The notes below the pieces were generated by a model that was given only the letters and a program-made list of their open reading frames with translations, was not told the DNA's origin and did not search any database. Shown here piece by piece: positions 23,294 to 32,700 of a DNA stretch of 44,324 nt. The stretch spans positions 1 through 44,324 of the forward strand of contig JAAWAB010000018.1 in the NCBI GenBank assembly GCA_022791915.1, read 5' to 3'. Each line of letters starts with the position of its first letter. The first letter of the stretch is position 1. Both the position numbers and the translations under genes were made by a program. The DNA comes from Clostridia bacterium. Lineage in GTDB: Bacteria > Bacillota > Clostridia > Christensenellales > Pumilibacteraceae.

Positions 23294-24298
23294 ATGAGTA
23301 TCACTTTTGAAGGTTACGATAAAAGAATCAATAAGATTAACGCGGCTCTCAAAGCGAACGGAATCAAAGATTTGGAAGACGCGCGCAAAATCTGTTTGGA
23401 TAAAGGAATCGACGTGGAGAAAATCGTAAAATCCACGCAGATGATTGCGTTTGAAAACGCCACCTGGGCGTACACGGTGGGTTGCGCGATTGCCATTAAA
23501 AAAGGTTGCAAAAAAGCGACCGAAGCGGCGGTTGCCATCGGCGAAGGCTTGCAGTCGTTCTGCGTGCCCGGTTCGGTTGCCGAGCAACGCGCGGTAGGAC
23601 TGGGACACGGCAATCTTGCGTCTATGCTGTTAGACGAAAAAACGAAATGTTTCTGCTTTTTGGCGGGGCACGAAAGTTTTGCGGCGGCGGAAGGCGCAAT
23701 CGGCATTGCCAAAACCGCCAACAAAGTGCGCAAAGAGCCGTTGCAGGTTATTCTGAACGGACTGGGCAAAGACGCCGCCATGATTATTTCGCGCATTAAC
23801 GGATTCACGTACGTGCAAACCAAATACGACTACGCCACGGGCGACTTAAAAGTGGTTGCCACCATTCCGTATTCGGACGGCGAGAAAGCCAAAGTGCGTT
23901 GCTACGGCGCCGACGACGTACGCGAAGGCGTTGCCATTATGCAACACGAAAAAGTGGACGTTTCCATCACGGGCAATTCCACCAATCCCACGCGTTTCCA
24001 ACATCCCGTTGCGGGCACGTACAAAAAATGGGCGGTGGATAACAACAAAAAGTATTTCTCGGTTGCCTCGGGCGGCGGCACGGGCAGAACGCTTCACCCC
24101 GACAATATGGCGGCGGGTCCCGCATCTTACGGCATGACCGACACTATGGGCAGAATGCACTCCGACGCGCAGTTCGCGGGTTCGTCGTCCGTTCCCGCTC
24201 ACGTGGAAATGATGGGCTTGATAGGCATGGGCAACAACCCCATGGTCGGCGCGTCCGTTGCCTGCGCGGTTGCCGTGCAAGAAGCCATGACGAAGTAA
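23294..24298 (+). CDS. GGGtGRT family protein
   Basis: A 334-residue cytoplasmic protein recognised by its name-giving motif SVASGGGTGRTLHPDN near residues 255-270. Other conserved-looking stretches are GLGHGNLASMLLDEKTKCF, LAGHESFAAAEGAIGIAK and MMGLIGMGNNPMVGASVACA. There is no membrane segment. To my knowledge the biochemical function is not established. It is translated right after the NifU-like gene (AAGGAGG at 23279-23285) and the pair has one promoter and one terminator, which suggests a dedicated two-protein system. The ATG at 23294 is the first with a good ribosome binding site. Confidence 0.92.
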   Translation: MSITFEGYDKRINKINAALKANGIKDLEDARKICLDKGIDVEKIVKSTQMIAFENATWAYTVGCAIAIKKGCKKATEAAVAIGEGLQSFCVPGSVAEQRAVGLGHGNLASMLLDEKTKCFCFLAGHESFAAAEGAIGIAKTANKVRKEPLQVILNGLGKDAAMIISRINGFTYVQTKYDYATGDLKVVATIPYSDGEKAKVRCYGADDVREGVAIMQHEKVDVSITGNSTNPTRFQHPVAGTYKKWAVDNNKKYFSVASGGGTGRTLHPDNMAAGPASYGMTDTMGRMHSDAQFAGSSSVPAHVEMMGLIGMGNNPMVGASVACAVAVQEAMTK

Positions 24299-24323
24299 AT
24301 AAAAACTAATATACGATAATAAT

Positions 24324-24361
24324 ACAAAAAAAAGAAGTTTCAACCGAAACTTCTTTTTTTG
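24324..24361. terminator. Bidirectional terminator between the GGGtGRT gene and gdhA
   Basis: AAAGAAGTTTC (24331-24341) pairs perfectly with GAAACTTCTTT (24346-24356), with an A run on the left and a T run on the right. It works for both convergent genes. Confidence 0.92.
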
Positions 24362-24379
24362 TACCGTAAATCTATCCGT

Positions 24380-25792
<1,413 letters not shown>

Positions 25793-25803
25793 TTAACGGT
25801 CTT

Positions 25804-25832
25804 ATTGTACCGCACATCCCTTTTTTTGTCAA
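25804..25832 (-). promoter_or_regulatory. SigA promoter of gdhA
   Basis: Minus strand: TTGACA (25832-25827), 17-base spacer, TACAAT (25809-25804). The gap 25712-26050 holds this promoter and leader, an A/T-rich stretch with no gene that I can support, and the promoter of the DUF975 gene. Confidence 0.88.
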
Positions 25833-25975
25833 GCGTATGAATGTGCCGTATATACTTTTTTTTCGTATCCGCACATAAACGGGCGCGTAGATACATACAG
25901 TTTGTTTGTAAGCACATTTTGATTTCCCGCACGCGAAAAAAAGAAAATCTTGTCGAACGCGCTTACGAAAAATGC

Positions 25976-26004
25976 TTGACGGGGGGGGGTCTTGATGATA
26001 TTAT
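25976..26004 (+). promoter_or_regulatory. Promoter of the DUF975 gene with a G9 tract in the spacer
   Basis: TTGACG (25976-25981), 17-base spacer, TATTAT (25999-26004). Bases 25981-25989 are nine consecutive G starting at the last base of the -35 box. A change in tract length would alter the spacer between the two boxes. Confidence 0.75.
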
Positions 26005-26050
26005 ATATAGAGAAAGCGGCAAAAAGCCGCATGGGAGGTAGAAAAACAAA

Positions 26051-26758
26051 ATGTTAAAGGCAAAAGACTTCCGCGCCCGGGCATGGGAAAGTTTGCGCGG
26101 AAAATGGGGGACAATGGCGATTATTACGCTGATTTACAGTCTGATTTTGAGTGCAAGTTCGGGGCTGTCGTTTATCGGCGTGGGCGTTATCGTTATGTTA
26201 CTGGTAGAAGGTCCGCTCTCTCTCGGCTACGTTATGATGTCGCAGAAAATCATACGCGGGCAAGATGTGGAAATCGGCGAACTGTTCGACGGATTCAAGA
26301 ACTTTTCCAAAGCGTTCGTGCTGTCGCTGGTGAATTCGATTTATATTTTCTTGTGGTCGCTTCTCTTTATCATTCCGGGCATTATTAAAACGTATTCTTA
26401 TTCGATGAGTCAGTACGTTCTTGCCGACCATCCCGAGTTTACGGCAACCGAAGCACGGCAAGAATCCATGCGTCTGATGGACGGAAACAAATGGCGGCTT
26501 TTCTGCTTGCAGTTCAGCTTTATCGGCTGGGGATTGCTCACCATTCTCACGTTCGGCATTCTTGCTTTTTGGGTGCAACCGTATCAGCAAGCGGCAACGG
26601 CGGCTTTCTATCAGAGCTTGGTGGGTGATACCGTGTCCGAACAACCTGCCGCAGCGCCCGAAACGCCCTTCGATGAATTGAAACAGCCCGATTCGCAACC
26701 TGCCGAGTCGGTAGAAGACGCTCTTGCGGACGCAGTGCAAGACAGCAAAGAAAACTGA
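26051..26758 (+). CDS. DUF975 family membrane protein
   Basis: A 235-residue integral membrane protein. The start MLKAKDFRARAWESLRGKWG is typical of the DUF975 family. About four or five membrane helices follow (for example AIITLIYSLILSASSG, GVGVIVMLLVEGPLSLGY, IYIFLWSLLFIIPGIIKTYS and GWGLLTILTFGILAFWVQPY); LFIIPGIIKTYSYSM and PYQQAATAAFY are family signatures. The C-terminal 45 residues are acidic and disordered. Function of the family is not known to me. The ATG is preceded by a GGAGGT stretch. It is monocistronic, between its promoter and a shared terminator. Confidence 0.88.
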   Translation: MLKAKDFRARAWESLRGKWGTMAIITLIYSLILSASSGLSFIGVGVIVMLLVEGPLSLGYVMMSQKIIRGQDVEIGELFDGFKNFSKAFVLSLVNSIYIFLWSLLFIIPGIIKTYSYSMSQYVLADHPEFTATEARQESMRLMDGNKWRLFCLQFSFIGWGLLTILTFGILAFWVQPYQQAATAAFYQSLVGDTVSEQPAAAPETPFDELKQPDSQPAESVEDALADAVQDSKEN

Positions 26759-26773
26759 AAAAACGATAAACAA

Positions 26774-26808
26774 AATAAAAAAGGGAAGCTCGTAAAGGGC
26801 TTCCTTTT
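26774..26808. terminator. Bidirectional terminator between the DUF975 gene and cysS
   Basis: GGAAGC (26784-26789) pairs with GCTTCC (26799-26804), extended by A-T and G-T pairs on the outside; A run to the left, T run to the right. It serves both convergent transcripts. Confidence 0.82.
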
Positions 26809-26822
26809 CGTATGCGATTGTA

Positions 26823-28211
26823 TCAGAGTTTTTTGAGTGTGTATCCGTCTTTGCCGTCGGCTACCGAATAACCGAGCGCGGCGATTTCGTCACGCAGGCG
26901 GTCGCTTTCCGCCCAGTTCTTTTCTTTGCGCGCGGTAAGCCGCAGGTCGGCAAGGCGAGTCACTTGTTCGGGAACAGGCTCGTCGTCGGCTTGTTCTTCG
27001 TGCGCCGACTGTAAATCCAGCCCGAGTACGCGGTCGAAATCGAGCGCAAGCGCAAAAATATCGCGCGACGGCGTTTCTTTGCTCATCGTCCACAGTACGC
27101 CGAGCGCAAGGGGAAGATTGAGGTCGTCGTCGATTGCGTCGCCGAATTGCGTGCGGTACTTTTCCAACAGTGCGGCGTCGGTGGGGGCGGACGCCGTTTT
27201 GTGCTTGTAAAGCGTGTAGAGTAATCGGTCGTATGCTGTCTGCGCCGCGTCCATTCCCTCAAACGTAAAGTTCAGTTTTTTGCGATAGTGCGCGTTCAGG
27301 CAAAAATAGCGGAAGGCGAGCGGGGAATAGCCGCGCTCGATAAGATTGTCGATAGTATACGTGTTGCCCAGCGATTTGCTCATCTTGCCGCCGTCTACCA
27401 ACATAAATTCGCCGTGCATCCACACGTTCACCGTCTGTTTGCCTTCGCGCGCTTCGCTCTGCGCGATTTCGTTCTCGTGGTGCACGGGAATATGGTCTAC
27501 GCCGCCCGTGTGAATGTCGAACGGAACGCCCAAATATTTGCGGCTCATAGCCGAACACTCGATGTGCCAGCCGGGATACCCCATGCCCCAGGGCGACTGC
27601 CATTGCATAATGTGATTTTTTTCCGCCTTTTTCCAAAGCGCAAAGTCGGCGGGGTGACGCTTTTCGGCATTCACTTCCACGCGCGCGCCCGCAATCTGTT
27701 CGTCTAAATTCAGGCGGCTTAATTTTCCGTATCCGTCGAATTTGCCTATATCGAAGTAGATTCCGTCGCTCGTTTCGTATCCGTATCCCTTCTCCGTAAG
27801 GTCTTGTACGTACGAAATCATGTCGGCTATGTGGTCGGTGGCTTTGGCAATGATTTCGGGCTTGCCTATTTGCAACCGTTCGAGGTCCCGAAAAAAGATT
27901 GCCGTGTAGTAGTCGGCGATTTCCCGCGGCGTTTTCTGCTGCTCTTTTGCCGCTTTTGCCATTTTGTCCTCGCCGTCGTCGGCGTCCGAAAGAAGATGCC
28001 CTACGTCGGTGATGTTCATTACGCCTTTTAATTTGTACCCGTCGTAACGGAGCGTGCGTCGCAGCATGTCCATAAAAACATAGGTGCGTAAATTGCCGAT
28101 GTGCGCATAGTTATACACGGTAGGACCGCACGAATACATGGTAACGGTACCCTTTTTTATGGGTACAAAGACTTCCTTTTTACGTGTGAGCGTGTTGTAC
28201 AGTTTCAACAT
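26823..28211 (-). CDS. cysS: Cysteinyl-tRNA synthetase
   Basis: A 462-residue class I synthetase that charges tRNA-Cys. [19 protein letters not shown] (about residues 27-45) contains a zinc-ligand Cys and the HIGH motif. [10 protein letters not shown] and [11 protein letters not shown] supply further zinc ligands, and [10 protein letters not shown] is the KMSKS loop. Length is normal. It starts two bases after the cysE stop, and its ribosome binding site (AAAGGA) lies in the end of cysE, so the two are cotranscribed. No T-box leader was seen. The arrangement cysE-cysS is common in Firmicutes. Confidence 0.97.
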   Translation of the reverse strand: MLKLYNTLTRKKEVFVPIKKGTVTMYSCGPTVYNYAHIGNLRTYVFMDMLRRTLRYDGYKLKGVMNITDVGHLLSDADDGEDKMAKAAKEQQKTPREIADYYTAIFFRDLERLQIGKPEIIAKATDHIADMISYVQDLTEKGYGYETSDGIYFDIGKFDGYGKLSRLNLDEQIAGARVEVNAEKRHPADFALWKKAEKNHIMQWQSPWGMGYPGWHIECSAMSRKYLGVPFDIHTGGVDHIPVHHENEIAQSEAREGKQTVNVWMHGEFMLVDGGKMSKSLGNTYTIDNLIERGYSPLAFRYFCLNAHYRKKLNFTFEGMDAAQTAYDRLLYTLYKHKTASAPTDAALLEKYRTQFGDAIDDDLNLPLALGVLWTMSKETPSRDIFALALDFDRVLGLDLQSAHEEQADDEPVPEQVTRLADLRLTARKEKNWAESDRLRDEIAALGYSVADGKDGYTLKKL

Positions 28212-28213
28212 GT

Positions 28214-28894
28214 CTATTCCTTTGCGGCAGTTCCGCTTTCGGGTATCGTTGCTTTTTTTGTGCCGCTTGCGTCGGCAAGGCGTTGTTCCAGTACGGCAAT
28301 GCGCGCCGACAGCGATTTCAACTCGTCGGTCACGGGGTCGGGGAGCGCCTGGTCGAGGTCGTCCACCCGTTCGCCGCCGATTTTTACGATTCTGCCCGGC
28401 ACGCCCACCACCGTGGCGTTGGGCGGTACTTCTTTCAACACAATGCTACCCGCGCCTATCCGCGCGTTTTTGCCCACGGTGAACGGACCCAGCACTTTGG
28501 CGCCGCTACACAGCATTACGCCGTCCTCCACGGTGGGGTGACGCTTTCCTTTGTCTTTTCCCGTGCCGCCCAGCGTAACGCCCTGATAGATGAGCACGTT
28601 GTTTCCCACTTCCGCCGTTTCGCCGATTACCACGCCTTCGCCGTGGTCAATCACCACCCCGTAGCCTATTTTGGCGCCCGGGTGGATTTCGATACCCGTG
28701 AGAAATTTGGCAAACTGACTGATGATGCGCGCCAACAGGCGGTAACGGTGCACGTGTAAAAAGTGCGCAAAGCGGTATAGTACGAGCGCATGAAAACCGC
28801 CGTACGTTAAAATCACTTCGGCTTTGCTGCGTGCCGCAGGGTCGTGTCGGAACACGGCGGCAAGGTCTTTCTTTATTTTTTGCGTCGCTCTCAT
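28214..28894 (-). CDS. cysE: Serine O-acetyltransferase
   Basis: A 226-residue enzyme that makes O-acetylserine from serine and acetyl-CoA, the first step of cysteine synthesis. It has the short N-terminal helical region (DLAAVFRHDPAARSKAEV) and a left-handed beta-helix of hexapeptide repeats from about residue 70 (IHPGAKIGYGVVIDHGEGVV, IGETAEVGNNVLIYQGVTLG, HPTVEDGVMLCSGAKVLG, VPPNATVVGVPGRIV). The DHGEG segment holds active-site residues. A C-terminal polar tail of about 45 residues is longer than in the short Bacillus forms. The ATG at 28894 has no strong ribosome binding site. It lies 48 bases after the MarR gene on the same strand. Confidence 0.95.
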   Translation of the reverse strand: MRATQKIKKDLAAVFRHDPAARSKAEVILTYGGFHALVLYRFAHFLHVHRYRLLARIISQFAKFLTGIEIHPGAKIGYGVVIDHGEGVVIGETAEVGNNVLIYQGVTLGGTGKDKGKRHPTVEDGVMLCSGAKVLGPFTVGKNARIGAGSIVLKEVPPNATVVGVPGRIVKIGGERVDDLDQALPDPVTDELKSLSARIAVLEQRLADASGTKKATIPESGTAAKE

Positions 28895-28942
28895 GAGAAT
28901 CAGTCCGATTCGGAATGCATCCGCCCGATTTTTCGGGTGCGT

Positions 28943-29341
28943 TTATAGGTAAGATAACAGTTCGATTGCCGTTTCCAAATTCGCCACTGCGGTTGTCGTC
29001 TGGCTGTCGCCCGTCAAAACGGTGGAAAATTTTTTTTCTATTTCGGCGAGTATGCCGTCGATGTACGCCCGCCCTTTGTCGGTCAGCGAATAGGTGAGCG
29101 CGCGACGGTCGTCGGCACAAGGCGTTTTCGTAATCCAACCTGCGTTCAAACACTTTTTTGCCAGCGGGGTAAGATTGGATTTTTTTACGTTGAGTCTGTC
29201 CATAAGTTCGCGCGGCGGCTGCGGCGTGGTGCGCAACAGAAAAAGCAAACTTTCTTTCTGCCCGAACGTTCCGCGTGACGTGTCGGTGGCTTTTCGCATA
29301 GATAACAGCAGGTCTATGATTTTGTCGGCAAGTTCGCTCAT
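28943..29341 (-). CDS. MarR-family transcriptional regulator
   Basis: A 132-residue winged-helix regulator. Recognisable elements are GQKESLLFLLRTTPQPPREL, LNVKKSNLTPLAKKCLNAGW (recognition helix) and the wing with DDRRALTYSLTDKGRAYI, which is the usual MarR D-R-R motif. The ATG at 29341 follows GGAGGG; in-frame codons further upstream fall in the promoter. It heads a minus-strand cluster with cysE and cysS, so it may govern cysteine supply, or it may only share direction. A perfect inverted repeat overlapping its own -35 box is a candidate autoregulatory site. No ligand can be inferred. Confidence 0.9.
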   Translation of the reverse strand: MSELADKIIDLLLSMRKATDTSRGTFGQKESLLFLLRTTPQPPRELMDRLNVKKSNLTPLAKKCLNAGWITKTPCADDRRALTYSLTDKGRAYIDGILAEIEKKFSTVLTGDSQTTTAVANLETAIELLSYL

Positions 29342-29387
29342 TGCGTTGCCCTCCGCAGATTCGGCGTTCGGTTTAACGATTAGTACC

Positions 29388-29416
29388 ATTATACAGGATA
29401 TGCGGCGTTTTGTCAA
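29388..29416 (-). promoter_or_regulatory. Consensus SigA promoter of the MarR gene
   Basis: Minus strand: TTGACA (29416-29411), 17-base spacer, TATAAT (29393-29388). Both boxes are perfect. Such a strong promoter on a regulator gene suggests repression in most conditions. Confidence 0.92.
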
Positions 29417-29432
29417 TCGGCTAAAACCGATT
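29415..29432. promoter_or_regulatory. Inverted repeat over the MarR-gene -35 box, candidate operator
   Basis: AATCGG (29415-29420) and CCGATT (29427-29432) are perfect inverted arms around CTAAAA. The left arm shares two bases with the -35 box of the MarR-gene promoter, which fits autorepression. Binding by the MarR protein is inference. Confidence 0.45.
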
Positions 29433-29493
29433 TTGCGCACCGAAAAGGCGGCGGCGGACATGCGTACGGTGTGGCACTTGCGGAGTGCGAGTG

Positions 29494-29520
29494 TTAGCAC
29501 TCCAAACCGTCAAGTGCTAA
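29494..29520. promoter_or_regulatory. CIRCE-like element (HrcA operator), without a heat-shock gene
   Basis: TTAGCACTC (29494-29502), nine-base spacer, AAGTGCTAA (29512-29520). The consensus CIRCE is TTAGCACTC, nine bases, GAGTGCTAA, so 17 of 18 arm positions match. A further short repeat GCACT/AGTGC is at 29473-29487. No hrcA, grpE, dnaK, groES or groEL lies in the window. It is about 80 bases upstream of the MarR-gene promoter and about 160 bases upstream of the giant-gene promoter. Confidence 0.75.
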
Positions 29521-29538
29521 TTTTTAGTTGAGATTTTT

Positions 29539-29642
29539 GTAAAATAAACGGCATAAACACCCAGAGGACATGCCGTTATCCCCCTTAAAACGTACAAAAT
29601 GTGCCGTATTACCCCAAAATCGTTGCCGCCTGTTTATTTTAC
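29539..29642. repeat. Inverted-repeat element in the gap upstream of the giant gene
   Basis: Perfect 11-base inverted arms GTAAAATAAAC (29539-29549) and GTTTATTTTAC (29632-29642) enclose 82 bases. Inside, CGGCAT (29549-29554) and ATGCCG (29570-29575) form a smaller hairpin, and two similar stretches (GCCGTTATCCCC and GCCGTATTACCCC) lie in tandem. A third AAAATAAAC follows at 29651. It could be a miniature mobile-element remnant or a cruciform/structured regulatory region; no target-site duplication is evident. Confidence 0.5.
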
Positions 29643-29680
29643 GTTCAGCTAAAATAAACAACGAAAACGCGGTTTCAAGA

Positions 29681-29709
29681 TTGACAATTTTCCGTAAATA
29701 CTGTATTAT
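29681..29709 (+). promoter_or_regulatory. SigA promoter of the giant surface-protein gene
   Basis: TTGACA (29681-29686), 17-base spacer, TATTAT (29704-29709). It lies 42 bases ahead of the start codon. A CAGGAG ribosome binding site lies a few bases before the ATG. Confidence 0.88.
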
Positions 29710-29751
29710 TATAGTGAAAGAATAGAAGTATTTACAGGAGAAAGCACAAAA

Positions 29752-32700
29752 ATGCCTATTTCCGATCAGGTTATCGAACTGGAAACCAAAAAAAAGGGCA
29801 GAACGGCTCTGTTTATCATTCTGATTTCGGTGTTTGCGGCGGCAAGCGTCGCGTTTGCCGTTTTGTGGGCAACAACCGAAAAAGTTGCCGACCCGCCGTC
29901 TATTCAGGAGATTAGCGTATGCGCTACCGACCTGTGTTTGGTAGACGACAGCGCCGACGTGCCCGTATACAGCGTTTCGGCAAACAGCACCTACACCGTC
30001 ACGTTCGACGTAGTGCTCGATAAAAATGCCGACTTAACCGCAGACGACCCCGCCAACCCCATTTTGAAGGTGGAAACTTCGCCTGCCAATATGATTGAAA
30101 AAACGGGCAAAAGCGGCATAGACCCTCAAAATCCCAATCGCTACATATTGGAGTTTAAGGTCAGCGAAAGCGCTACCAATAACATGATGATTGACGTGGT
30201 GCTTTCCAGCAATTACGCTACGGGCATGAGCCGTATCATGCTCAAAGTGGAAGACGGATTTGCCGAATATTTCGACGTTTCGTCCGATGAGAACAACGCC
30301 AAAACGGTTCGCTCGCGCACCACCAAGCAAGTTGTCACGCTCAATCAGGTAACCGAAAAAACAACCGAAACGCGTAAATATTACGAAGTGCAACTGCCGT
30401 ATTACGACGGCGCGCTCAAAAATCAGAACGACGAATACATACTCAATCTCGACCAACTGGGCAAGCTGGGCGTGAACGGGCAGCGTACCAAAATCAAGCG
30501 CAACGTGTGGGCAACCGACGAAAAACTCGGGCGGTACGACCAGATTAAAGTGGAAGTGGCAGACGAAGCCGAAAACGGCGATTCCACTTCATACAGAGAA
30601 ATGGTAGACGACGGGTATCATTCCACGTCCAATAAATCGGCATATCTTACGTTTGACCTCAATCCCCGCGAGGCGCAGTCCGACTATTGCCGCAATCTGC
30701 TGTTTTTCAAAGCCGCCGAACCCAATACGAGTACCATTCGGTTAACAGCAAACGCATACAATAACGCGCCCGTACAGTATGAAATTTATATCGTTGTGGA
30801 GTTTGTTGCCACTTCCACAACCGACAACATCATGCAAATTGTGTTAAAAGACCCGTACACGGGAAAAGATACCGACGAAATCGACTTGTATCTCAAAGAT
30901 TTTCGCTCCGTTTCGCCGTTCGAGCTTTCCAAATTCATTTACGTGAAAATCCGCAACGAAGAAAAACCCGCGTCCGAAGTCACCAAGTGGGATAATACGC
31001 ATTTAACGGGGTACGAAAGCACCGAAGGGGGCGTGCGCCTAACGTCGTCCGACCCCAAAAGACTGAACGTGCCCAACACGGGATACGATTTCGCTTTTGC
31101 GCCGCAGAGCGATAAATGGGTGGGCGACGCCTATGTTACCGTTTACGACAACGCGGGCTTTCATGTAAGCAAAACGATTACGGTGCATATCCGCGCCAAA
31201 ATTACGTCGTTCGGTATGGCGGAAGAATCGGATAACACGTTCGGAAAAAACGTGAATCTCACCATGTATTCCAACCAAACGCGCAAAGTTTCCGTGGTGT
31301 TCAATGCCGCGCAGGAACTTACCGCCGCCGATATCGATAAGTTGAATTCCACGCTTTCGGTGGAATACAATCCCAAGAGCGCCGAACCCGTATTCTACGC
31401 CACGTCGGGCGAAATCAACACGGGGTCGAGCAGAGCATCGATTATCGTTAAGGGAATCACCAAAAATCTGACGGTAAAACCCGCGCTTACGGCAGATAAA
31501 ACGTCGGCGTCGCGGTTCGGTGCGCAACTGGAAATCGCAGTGGGCGCGGGCGTGCTCGAAGGTACGTACAAACTCACGTTTACCACCCATGCGCAAACGC
31601 TTATCAACGATAAAGATTCGGGCTACCGTCCGCAGGATATCCACGCATGCACCGTTACCATCGAAGTAACGCACCTTGCGTCCGCGTTCGACGTGAATGA
31701 AAAATTCTTTGCGAGCGCCGAGTTTGAAGATACGAAATACGACGGCGACAGATACACCGAATTGCGGGCGGGCGAGCGGACGGCGGACGGCGCCCAAGCC
31801 ACGCTCACCATTGCCGCGGGAACGGGCGCATTAAACGGCAGTCTGTATTATACGGCGTTTTCGTTGCGCGATATTCTGCAATACTACGAGAAGTACGATG
31901 ACGAAGAAGCTATCGTAGATAAAAAGAACGCCAACTTCGGCGCAATCAAGGTAAACGCAATCGGCACCGAAGTGCTTTCCGATATTTTGGAACTCAACAA
32001 AACGAACGGATATCGCTTTATTGTTCCCACTACGGCGCAAGCTGACCGAAAAATAGAGATTACGTTGGGCGAAGGCGACGAGATGTATTCGCTTATTCTG
32101 CTTATAGAATACCGCTACGCCGTAGATAAACTCAAATTTACGTCGTCGCAACAGAATTATACGTTCTCTTATAAGCCGATCGGCGCGCCGAACGGGCAGT
32201 ATCTCGGCAATAAAAGGGATACGTTCGATATTCTTTCCACCAACGGGAAAAAGATTACAAGCGCTTCCCAGTTAAAACACCCCGAACTGCTCAATATGGA
32301 TATCGCCGTACTGCGCGGCGACAACGCACAGTACCTTCTTCCCAAAAAGTTCAACGAAAACGGCGATAAGTCGATGTACTACTTTAAGCCGAACACCAAT
32401 CTCGACTCCATTCAGTCGCCCGATGATTTTGTAAAATACGGAATTTTCCGTTGCGGATACGATAGTTTGCTTGCTCCCGCAGGCGCCGCTACGCCGTATA
32501 ACATCACCATTCTCAAAGATTTATTCTCTATCGGTGTTGCCGACGCGCAATCGGCGACCGACAACAATATCGACTATCAGAATATCGTGGTGTATTACAG
32601 CTACGGAAAAACCGAAGATATTTTCAAATTCGAGAACGGACGCACCATTACCTCGGTTGCGGAAAACGTTGCCATTCATTCCACTTTCAAAATGTTGCGT

